Shown here piece by piece: positions 55,310-64,000 of a stretch of DNA of 64,000 nt (positions within the stretch are counted from its first letter, which is position 1; each line of letters starts with the position of its first letter). Source of the DNA: Liolophura sinensis (taxonomy: Eukaryota > Mollusca > Polyplacophora > Chitonida > Chitonidae); NCBI RefSeq assembly GCF_032854445.1, contig NC_088297.1, forward strand, positions 26,779,915 to 26,843,914. The letters are read 5' to 3'. Position numbers and translations under genes: made by a program. The notes below the pieces were generated by a model. That model searched no databases. It was not told the origin of the DNA and saw only the letters and a list, made by a program, of their open reading frames with translations.

Positions 55310-56703
55310 AAAACGTGCAACGTTTTAACTGATATGTGTAATTCTACAACCCACATGAAATAGTGCATTATTAAGGTTGAATACGATAAAAAGGAAAAAC
55401 GTCGCACATTTTACCCTATATGTGGAATTATACAACCCGCATGTGGTATTTCACGACTTATGTGCGGTGTATTTCATTGAGTTTTGGGTTGTATTTAATT
55501 CAGTTGTAAAATACCAAATAAAAGAAAAAAAGGAAAAAAGGCAAAGACTTCAAACGCTTCGACTTATATGTGGAAATATAGCACGCAGATGTGATATTTT
55601 TTATCTTATATTCCCACAACTTATTCTGCAACCTACATGTGGTATTTTCCAATATATATAGCCACACCTCATATGTGGAAATTTACAACACACATGTGGT
55701 ATTTTACAACTTATACGCGGTGTATTTAATTCAGCTTTGAGTGCCACATGTAAGTTGTAAAATACCACATTAACTGTAAAATACCATTTTTTGGTTAAAT
55801 ACTACATTATTAAGGTTGATAAGTACAAAGCGTAAAAACGTCCAATGTTTTAACTTATATGAGGAATTTTAAAAGCCACACCTGGTAATTTACAACTCCT
55901 ATACCCACAATCTACATGTGATGTTATACAACCCACATTTGGTATATTCCAACTTATGTACCCACAATTAATATGTGGAAAAATACAACCAACATGTGAT
56001 ATTTTCCAACTTTTATAGCCCCAGCTTCCATATGGAATTTCACAACCCACATGTGGTATTTTACAACTGATATGCGGTGTATTTAATTCAGTTTTGAGTG
56101 CAACATGAAAGTTGTAAAATACCACATTAAATGTAAAATAGCATTTTTGGTTAAATAGTACATTATAAGGTTGAGTAAGATAAAAAAGGAAAATGTCCAA
56201 CGTTTTTACTTATAAGTGGAATTATACAACCCACATGTGGTATTTCACAACTTATATGCGGTGTATTTAATTAGGTTTTGGGTTGTATTTAATTCACCTG
56301 TAAAGTCCTAAACAAAGAACAAAAAGGAAAAAAGGCAAAGACGTTCAACGTTCCAACTTATATGTGAAATTATACAACTCACATGTGTTATTTTCCAAGT
56401 TATGTTCCCACAACTTATATGTGAAATTATACAACCCACATGTGGTATTTTCCAACTTATGTTCCCACAACTTATGTGTGAAATTATACAACCCACATGT
56501 GGTATTTTCCAACTTATGTTCCTACAACTTATATGTGAAATTATACAACCCACATGTGGTATTTTCCAACTTATATACCCACAACTTATATGTGAAATTA
56601 TACAACCCACATGTGGTATTTTCCAACTTATGTTCCCACAACTTATATTAAAAAAAAATAGATTCGACATGTAGTATTTTACAACTTATATACCCACAAC
56701 TTA
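55310..56703. repeat. 57-bp tandem repeat, left part
   Basis: Units of acttatatgtgaaattatac, aacccacatgtggtattttc, caacttatgttcccaca (57 bp = 19 codons, so frames stay open). Each has a perfect palindrome ccacatgtgg. Inverted segments (aagttgtaaaataccaca) also occur, making hairpins likely. A longer period of about 400 bp is marked by aaaaaggaaaa...cgtccaacg blocks. The array is split by the Tc1 element at 56704 and resumes at 58243. Confidence 0.92.
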
Positions 56704-58242
56704 CACTGTTGCCCAAAATGATGGAATAAAATAAATTCAGGTTACACTTCTGGAAAATACTAGTACTTGGTCCACCTTGCAATACACTTGGCTTTTTCTA
56801 ACTATTATACGAAGGACCCTTTATGTAAGTGGAAGCCAACAAATTTAGTTACGTGGAAGGGCTTTCGGTTGAGAGCCATGTAAAGCGACACAATTTAAGT
56901 TTCGTACTTTCTCTCCGGCTGCACCCGTATATAAACAGGTCTTCTGTTTAGGCCATCCCTGATTTCATGGACGCAAATTTTGGCGTTGAAGTTCATAGTG
57001 TCATGCCTGCTTCTACGCCACTAGCGATTCGACGGAGGGTGGTTGCCCTAAGACGGGAAGGGTTTAAACAGGCCGATATCGCCACTTTTGCAGGGATATC
57101 ACAAAATGCGGTCTCTAAGATTCTGAAACGCCCCAGAGATGTACATCAGTTAACGCCAGGAAAGTCAACAGGACGTCCACATTCGACCACAAGATGACAG
57201 GATAGGAGACTGATACACCTGAGTCGAACAAATCGCAGAATGTCAGCCAGCCGTCTCCGTCTCTTGTGGAGGCAACACAATGGGGTTCGTGTTTCACGCC
57301 AAACCGTGAAACCGGCATCGAGCAAGACGGATGGTCACATGTCCACGTCTGACTACTCCGCATCGTGTTGCATGACTCCTTTGGGCTAGGGCACCGGGTG
57401 TTACAGGTTGGCCATTGGCGTCACGTCGTATTCACTGACGAAAACAGATACATCCTTGACTGACAAGATAGACGACAAAGGGTTCGGAGATTGCGTGGCG
57501 AGAACCTCCATGACGACTGTGTTTGGGAGTCTCGTCAAGGTGGTGGCGGTTCAGTGATGGTGTGGGGTGGCATTCATCATGGTGGCAAAACAGAGCTTTT
57601 CGTGACGGAAGGAAACGTCAACAGGAACACTGCTTGCCACATGCAAGACCAGTCTATGTCAACAACTTTCGGCTTCAAGACGACAACGCCAGGCCACACA
57701 GTGCCAACGTCGTCAGACAATTTCTTTGGGATGAGTGTGTGGAGCAGCTCTCATGGTCTGTTCGCCTGACATGAACCCCATCAAGAACCGGAACAATGCA
57801 CCTCAAACCCTGCAAGAATTGGCACAGGCTCTGACGGAAGAGTGGGACGCTATGCACGTTGACGTCATCAACAACCTCGTTGATAGTATGCCGTGGCGTC
57901 TCCTTGCCTCATTCGTGCCAGAGGTGGTCACACACGTTACTAGAGATTTTTAATCTGTTGCTGAAACTTTATTTGTGCATTCCCATTTATCAAGTTCATC
58001 GATTCATCTGTTTTCATTTGAATCTTATGGTCACATTAAATCTCAACAATTGGATCTAAATCTCCTGGTTTGGTATTAATTTCATCATTTTGCGTTTGAA
58101 CATTGCAAATAGTTCCTCCTTTAACCGAAGATGGTAAATCTGTCTAGAATTTTCTTGGTAGCCCAAAATCTTGGGGAAAATCTGCTGCAAATTGGAAAAG
58201 TCTGGTACAAAATATTTTATTCCATCATTTTGGGCAACAGTG
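56704..58242 (+). mobile_element. Dead Tc1/mariner element inserted in the 57-bp array
   Basis: A 1539-bp element with matching 29-bp inverted ends (56704-56732 and 58214-58242), starting cactgttgcccaaaatgatg and flanked by TA. The insertion cuts one 57-bp unit exactly: cccacaactta on the left continues as taattggaattctacaac on the right. The internal transposase is broken. Confidence 0.94.
56967..57952 (+). pseudogene. Tc1-type transposase pseudogene
   Basis: The DNA-binding part is readable (LAIRRRVVALRREGFKQADI ... SQNAVSKILKRP ... STGRPHSTTR) up to a stop near 57195. Later fragments are in other frames: FTDENRYIL (first catalytic D), DDNARPHSANVVRQFL (second D), and PDMNPIKN. In the last one the usual catalytic Glu of NPIE is Lys, and several residues after it are deleted. 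Multiple frameshifts and stops mean it cannot act. Confidence 0.9.
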
Positions 58243-59290
58243 TATAATTGGAATTCTACAACATACATGTGGTATTTTACAACTTATATGACGTGTATTT
58301 AATTAGGTTGTGAGTGCTACATGTAAGTTGTAAAATACCATATTACCTGTAAAATACCAAATTTGGGTTAAATAATACACCATTTAGGTTAAATAGTACA
58401 AAAAGGAAAAACCTCGAACGGTTGGGTTGTATTTCAGTCAGCTGTAAAATACCAAATAAAGGACAAAAAGAAAAAAAGGTAAAGACTTCTAACGGTCCAA
58501 CTTATAGTTTTATTATAAGCAATTATAAAAGTCACATGTGGCATTTTGCAACTTATATACCCGAACGTAAACCTGGAATTTCAACATGTAAAATGTGGTA
58601 TTTTACAACTTGCATCCGATTTAACTTATGTGCAGTGTAGTTAATTAGGTTGTGAAATGCCAAATAAAAGCAGAACAGTACAAAAGGGAATGACATCTAA
58701 CACTCCAACTTATATGTGGAATTATACAACCCACATGTGGTAATTTACAACTTCTATACCCACAACCTACATGTGGAGTTAAGCTTATGTGCAGTGTATT
58801 TAATTAGGTTGTGAAATGCCAAATAAAAGCAGAACAGTACAAAAGGCAATGACATCTAACACTCCAACTTATATGTGGAATTATACAACCCACATGTGGT
58901 ATTTTACAACTTATATGCCCACAACTTATTTGTGGAATTATACAACCCACATTTGGTATTTTACAACTTATATACCCATAACTTATTTGTGGAATTATAC
59001 AACCCGCATTTGGTATTTTACAACTTATATACCCACTACTTATTTGTGGAATTATACAACCCACATTTGGTATTTTACAACTTATATACCCACAACTTAT
59101 ATGTGGAATTATACAACCCACATTTGATATTTTACAACTTATGTACCCACAACTTATTTGTGGAATTACATAGCCCACATGCGGTATTTTTTAAACTTGT
59201 ATACCCACAGTCTATGTGTGGAATTATACAACCAACATGTAATATTTTACAACTTTCATGGGGTATATTTAATTAGGTTTTGGGTTGTAT
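58243..59290. repeat. 57-bp tandem repeat, right part
   Basis: Continuation of the array with units acttatttgtggaattatac, aacccacatttggtatttta, caacttatatacccaca. Two longer blocks near 58.64 and 58.82 kb share caaataaaagcagaacagta, showing a larger period of about 180 bp. Confidence 0.92.
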
Positions 59291-60100
59291 GAAATTGTTA
59301 GGGTTAGGGTTAGGGTTATAGCCTAAGTCAATATAAGTTGAAAAATACCATATATATGTTGAAAAATACGACATATACGTTGTACGTCCAAAAAATCAAT
59401 ACGGTTTCAACATAGGTATGGAATTTTGCAAATTAGATGGAAGTTTGCAAATTAGATACAGTGTTTTACATCTATGGTATATGGTATTTTTTAATTTACA
59501 GTGTTTTATATCATATATGGTATTTTTCAACATAAATGGTATTTTTCAACTCAGATCTAATGCGAATGAGCTGAAATTTAAACTGCAAAGTAAAAACATT
59601 TAACAACTTTTTTTTCTGAAACAATGTTCAATTTACTCGTTTGACACATATCCATGATATTCACATGCAATACAATGCACTTATAATGAGCATATAATTT
59701 GAACTGTTAGACATGGTTGTCTTTTGTACTATTCAACCTATATTACTTACCATTTAGCCCCTCTAATAAAACTTTAAAACTTTCGCTAATGCAACACCCT
59801 AAGAATATAAGCTAACAGATATATGTACTGGACCAACACACAAATTAGTCCTAGATGTGTCTAAATCTAGAACTTTTCTGCCTGTTTGCGTCATTCGCAA
59901 CTGAATTAAATACGCCGAATGTAAATTTAAAACTCTCACATATACATGTAGATCAAAGCACTTCAGTACTGTCCAACCTATAGGAAATATTATTCATTTT
60001 TCATATGGTATTTCACAGCCCATATACAGTAAGCCATATCGCCAAGTAGTATAACTTTTAACTTATAACTTTATAATTATCTTAATTGTGAAATGTCGTA
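59291..60100. repeat. Worn repeat border with a short telomere-like run
   Basis: At 59298-59318 there are three TTAGGG units. Then come worn segments such as tatatggtatttttcaacat and gttgaaaaatacgacatata, similar in style to the 57-bp family but with no steady period. From about 59.6 kb it grades into AT-rich single-copy sequence. Confidence 0.55.
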
Positions 60101-60480
60101 TATGAATTAAACAATACCGGATGTAGACAAATTCGACATGCCAACCTACATGATAGTGTGCGCAATTATCTTTTATTTAATCAATATAGTGTTTTAATTC
60201 CTGAGGGAGATGAAGACCACTTATTAACTTCTGCAATTTCATGCTTTTGTTCTTCTTGAAACATTCCCTGATAGCGCATCTACCATCTAGCTCTTGAGGA
60301 TACGTAAGCAGCAGGGTAAATGCACTTTGCTTTTTAGACCACAACCAAAAATAGTGGTCCCGTTTCGAGGGATCGCCCCCTTACCGCGGACACGACAAAA
60401 CAACTTCGGCATTTAAACATTTCACCGCCAGCTGCAACAGAACCACGTGGAATAACACGGCTCAAACATACCAAAAGTTT
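60101..60480. other. Transition into the decayed-gene block, nothing recognised
   Basis: Single-copy sequence. Base composition becomes more balanced from about 60.3 kb. Confidence 0.4.
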
Positions 60481-60717
60481 ATGGAACAGAGTTCAAGAAT
60501 ATTCTATGGACCGCAAAAGGCTTGGAGAGTATTTCACACTGGGGCTTGCAGAATACAGTTCGTTTCCAAAACACTCTTTCAGCAAGACGGGTTCATAAAT
60601 AAACCACATGTTCCCGGTCGTTTGATAAAATTCCCAGATAAATTCTTCCACTATTGGGTTGCACCAACCCGTACTCTTTTACACAGTCTAAGTGCTTTCG
60701 CCATAATGTTTGAGTAA
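60481..60717 (+). CDS. Hypothetical 78-residue open frame
   Basis: Reads MEQSSRIFYGPQKAWRVFHT at the start and has natural-looking composition, but matches no family I know. The minus strand over the same bases also looks partly coding. It may be a shadow of a decayed minus-strand gene. Confidence 0.12.
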   Translation: MEQSSRIFYGPQKAWRVFHTGACRIQFVSKTLFQQDGFINKPHVPGRLIKFPDKFFHYWVAPTRTLLHSLSAFAIMFE

Positions 60718-61043
60718 AATATGAATTTTTTTTACTGACGACCTCGGTGCAATAGGAGGAGAGTTTGGGCGTAGGCCAGTATCCTTTCCTTGATCGCGAA
60801 CACTCTCAAGGCGATCTGCAATCGTTTCACATCAAGCCACAACTTACGACGAGTATCCACGCTGGAAACAGCAACGGGATGAGTCGATGCCATAGAGCAG
60901 ACGGCAGGATATTCTCGGGGTCTGTATGCGTTCTGAAGGTGTTTCTTTCCAGGATTTTATAAAGCGTTCGTTTTTAATGATTCTCTGATCGCACGTTTAA
61001 CCACGTGTCACAAACTGGGCAGATTTATCCAGGGAGAACATCC

Positions 61044-61956
61044 CTAAACTCCTGGGGAACTTCTTGTCATTGGACCTATAAAGGTGCATCGAGGAGGTGA
61101 CCTCTCTTTGAAAAATCGCTGTTTGCGGCGTATTTCCGAACGCACTCTGTCCACTATTTGTTTTGTTGTTTTATCTCGTAAAGCTTCTTTTATCCGCACC
61201 TGTATGTTAAGTGCGGCCCCAACTTCTTTGGCGCCATTAGGTCGGTTTTCCTCCAAGCACGTCTTTGCGAGAGCAAACGTCGCGTCCAGCTCATCTGTTG
61301 AAAATTTCTTTTCTTTCTTCCTCATGGAGACAGATTTTGGTGGCAGTCCGCGAACAGACAGCCGATATGCTGCACAAGTAGCTTGTAATTGTTCCAGCTA
61401 CCCTAACAGCGCGCTATTTCTGATTAAGCTGATCAGTCAACCAAGATTTCACTTGAGAGCAGTCCAAAGAATCTTCGATGTCGTATTCCGCGCTAACAGC
61501 ACTCCACACAACAAGCACTTGCCGCACAGGTTGATGAAGGGTGGACTTCGTTTTCTCCCCACTGTCGAAATCTTCGAGCCATTGTTTGAAAGCCTCCATG
61601 AGCTTTTCAGTCGTCGCATTATTTCGTTGTGTTCCGTCTCGACTGTTTCTGGCACCGGCTAAACGGGATCCTTCTTAATTGCTTTATCCGCAAAATGTTT
61701 TGCCTTTATCTTGTCATAGTCGGGGCCGTTTAACCGATGGGTATTTCGAAAATGGTTGTCTACTCTTACAACCGGTGCCTCGCAAAGAGGACAGTTCCAG
61801 TGTCTGGCGTTCTCCCCTCCTCGTCTTCGTTCTTTATTAGTCATGTTGTGCACCCGGCTCATGTGGCGAGCGGTGTCAACGGTGGGGCGCCAGCATATCG
61901 AACATATTTTGCGAGGGCGCGGATTTTTAGTTTGTTTAGTTTGTAACAAAATCGTC
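61044..61956 (-). pseudogene. Decayed zinc-finger protein gene
   Basis: On the minus strand, residues from 61949 downward show two C2H2-like fingers: ICSICWRPTVDTARHMSRVH and CPLCEAPVVRVDNHFRNTHR. The frame stops after about 96 codons. Two further frames follow with a helical segment (KLMEAFKQWLEDFDS at about 61600; SLDCSQVKSWLTDQLNQ near 61440). The last frame (61325-61044) begins KKFSTDELDATFALAKTCLE and contains QIVDRVRSEIRRKQRF. Frames change between them, so I see one gene broken by frameshifts. The paired fingers plus a terminal helical domain recall multi-copy zinc-finger proteins of marine invertebrates, some linked to mobile elements. That comparison is from general memory and weak. 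Confidence 0.5.
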
Positions 61957-62120
61957 TGGGTGGTCGAGTTTCACAAGCCATGTTTAATCAAAGTGGAGTT
62001 AAATAAAAATTACGGCCCAGCATTTTTATACCAGAAGAAAAAAATCCGCGCCAGCTGAATGAGTTTTCAACTCTTAAAAACACAACTAAAAGAATCGAAC
62101 GGACGACTTCTTCTCACAGT

Positions 62121-62684
62121 ATGAAACACATCAACATAATAGCGGCAATGTGCGATTCAAATCGCGGAATAGGAGCTTGAGGAAATTTACTTTATAAATA
62201 AAGGAATAAAGGAAGATTTGTCGTTTTTTAAACGTCTTACGTCCGAAACCGCCGGAGCGGGCAAGCGGCATGCTGTCATCATTGGTAGGAAAACGTGGTT
62301 GTCCATTCCAAATAAACACAGACCGCTACCAGGGCGATTGAACATTTTGCTGAGCAAAACATGAGTGAAAGACGCCACAATTAAAGTGGTCAAAAGTTTT
62401 CACGATGCTAAAACAGAAGCCGAAAAACTGACGGATATAGAATCCGTTTTCATAATTGAGTCGGTGTACCGCGAGGCCTTATCCTCCTTGTCAGATTACC
62501 GCCTGTACCTTACCAGGGTATACGGCGATTTCGAATGCGACACGTTTATGCCAGTTTTTGAAAACAAAACAGGATAAAAACGGGCCCTATTTTGACGGAA
62601 AACGGCATAAGATACCAACGGGAAATTTATGATTTTACTCTGAACGACCAGTCCCTCACACGTCAAAAGAAAACAGGTCAATAA
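62121..62684 (+). pseudogene. Dihydrofolate reductase pseudogene
   Basis: Dihydrofolate reductase reduces dihydrofolate with NADPH for thymidylate and purine synthesis. The match runs nearly full length (about 186 codons expected). It starts at ATG 62121 with IIAAMCDSNRGIG, then an in-frame stop, GNLLY, a frameshift, HAVIIGRKTWLSIPNKHRPL then PGRLNILLS, a stop, and ESVFIIESVYREAL with YLTRVYGDFECDTFMPVF. A last frameshift leads to NGIRYQREIYDF before TAA at 62682. The glycine pair expected after VFII is lost. No intron interrupts it, as in a retrocopy or a virus/transposon-borne gene. It is clearly non-functional. Confidence 0.88.
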
Positions 62685-62780
62685 AAAAACTTGCGGAAAA
62701 ATTACCCCGATCAGACGACTTATAGTTTTAAAAAACCTTCTAAGATGTTCCAAGAGAATCACTGCTCGCTTACAATTTGA

Positions 62781-62966
62781 ATGGATCACAACAAAATCGC
62801 CACGCTCCTTCTCCACCGCTATGAGAGCAGCTATTCACCGCCATCGGAAAAAGAATTTGAGAGTCACTGTCGTCTCGTTTTAAGACACAGGCAAACCTGT
62901 GTTTCGAACAGGATTTTAGAGTCGTTCGATCCGCACCACCAGTTCATGGGTCTGCCCTCGACATAG
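62781..62966 (+). CDS. Hypothetical 61-residue open frame after the DHFR pseudogene
   Basis: It begins MDHNKIATLLLHRYESSYSP and is followed in other frames by natural-looking segments (CFAGRQKILLETSVENIQLR near 63080; ILSFICAGFPHLFANIP near 63325). Together they suggest another decayed gene from 62.78 to about 63.41 kb. I recognise no family. Confidence 0.25.
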   Translation: MDHNKIATLLLHRYESSYSPPSEKEFESHCRLVLRHRQTCVSNRILESFDPHHQFMGLPST

Positions 62967-63399
62967 GGATAGTTTAGACGGCCGAGTCTTCTGAATTTAA
63001 TATTGCGGAATCGTAGCCATAGACTTCTAATCTAAATGTCTTTTCGTACTCCAGAAGCAGCCAACTCTCTTCAGCTCTGCTTCGCTGGAAGGCAAAAAAT
63101 TCTCCTCGAGACCTCTGTAGAGAACATCCAATTACGCCACCTCATTTTTAGTGTCGGAGTCGAAAAATACACAAGGTAGAGGTGAAAAAAAAAAAGAATG
63201 GAGAGGTGCACAAAATATGATGCGCGCAAGGCGGATAAACTTTGACTTTTAGGAGTTAAAAGCTTGGCGTAAACAGTTCCGCGAATAGTGCAACAAGCGC
63301 GACTGCACCAAGGGCGAAATATTATCTTTTATCTGTGCCGGCTTCCCACACCTGTTTGCAAACATCCCGATGTCAAGACGCAAAATATCATCCAGTTAT

Positions 63400-64000
63400 G
63401 TTGAGAAGAGACAAATTGAAATTGTTTTTGTTAAGTTGAAAAGTACCCCGTTGTAAAATGGCAAACGTCGTAATAAGATCTAAGTTGTAAACTGCCACTT
63501 TTATGTTGCAAAATGCCATGTTGCAAAAATGACAGAGGGAATTGAAAAACCAAAGCAGCAGAAGCCCAAGATCGTACAAGCCCACCTCCGTGTTATAAAA
63601 TACTAAATCTGTTAAGTTATAAAAATGGCGTGTTGTAAAGTGAGAAAACGTAGTAAAAAGATATAAGTTGTAATCTGCCACTTCATGTTGCAAAATGCCA
63701 TGTTATGAAAATGACAAACCGTATCCAAGCTGCAAACTAATATATCTATGTTGTGAAATACCATATAGTAAAATAACAAGTCTAGTATAAAGACCAACGC
63801 CATAAAAGAAAAACACAATATTCACTTCCATGTTGTAGAACACCAAATCTGTTAAGTTGAAAAATACCGTGTTGTAAAATGACAAATGTCACAAAAAGAT
63901 CTAAGTTGTGAACTTCCACCTTTATGTTGGGAAATGCCAGTTTGTAAAATAACAAATGGAATTAAAAAACCAAAGCGGTAAAAGACCAAGATCGTAAAAC
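63400..64000. repeat. Long-unit tandem repeat (180-240 bp)
   Basis: Three starts of a unit with gttaagttgaaaa...ccgtgttgtaaaat...agatctaagttgtaaactgc are at about 63432, 63612 and 63852. Blocks attgaaaaaccaaagc and aagaccaagatcgtaaaac also repeat. The unit shares gttgtaaaat and gccacttttatgttg style words with the 57-bp family. The array leaves the window on the right. Confidence 0.8.

Noticed and set aside
56308-59276. Frames of 90-133 codons on both strands in the 57-bp array
   Set aside because: 57 bp is 19 codons, so frames persist automatically. Both strands open.

Overview
This is a eukaryotic, repeat-saturated genomic window. GT..AG introns, long introns, tRNA-derived SINEs, Tc1-type transposons and a receptor-type guanylate cyclase of invertebrate kind point to a lophotrochozoan animal. 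A mollusc is most likely, because two SINE families here carry 3' ends that I associate with gastropod and bivalve genomes; the species is inference only. I see no bacterial operons, no CRISPR array and no convincing tRNA or rRNA gene.

Layout. 1-13155 is a 67-bp satellite with higher-order structure, ending at a 200-N assembly gap (13156-13355). 13.4-24.3 kb is gene-poor: a 33-35-bp array, a GA-rich tract, SINEs, a 62-bp array, a 38-bp array, a foldback MITE and a 3-kb array of 15-bp units. 24.6-52.7 kb holds the only complete host gene. It is a plus-strand NIT-domain membrane guanylate cyclase with ten coding exons, 2130 coding bases and 709 residues, spread over about 27.5 kb. Its exon phases agree at every junction. 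Several of its introns are filled by tandem arrays private to that intron, and one intron holds an apparently intact Tc1 transposon. 52.7-60.1 kb holds a 62-bp array downstream of the stop codon, a second 35-bp array, and a 57-bp array interrupted by a dead Tc1 element. 60.2-63.3 kb is a different, mostly repeat-free stretch of decayed coding sequence: a zinc-finger protein on the minus strand and a dihydrofolate reductase pseudogene on the plus strand. 63.4-64.0 kb is another long-unit tandem repeat that runs out of the window.

How it fits together. The cyclase has a short cytoplasmic N-terminus, one membrane span, an extracellular NIT domain, a second span and a cytosolic class III cyclase domain, so it should turn an extracellular or luminal signal into cGMP. 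The rest of the window is mainly a record of repeat birth. At least two introns (2 and 7), probably a third (5), carry arrays whose unit matches the exon-end plus splice-donor sequence beside which they sit. The 35-bp satellite appears to derive from the inside of a SINE. The main unusual biology is therefore tandem expansion seeded at 5' splice sites, together with the NIT-cyclase itself.
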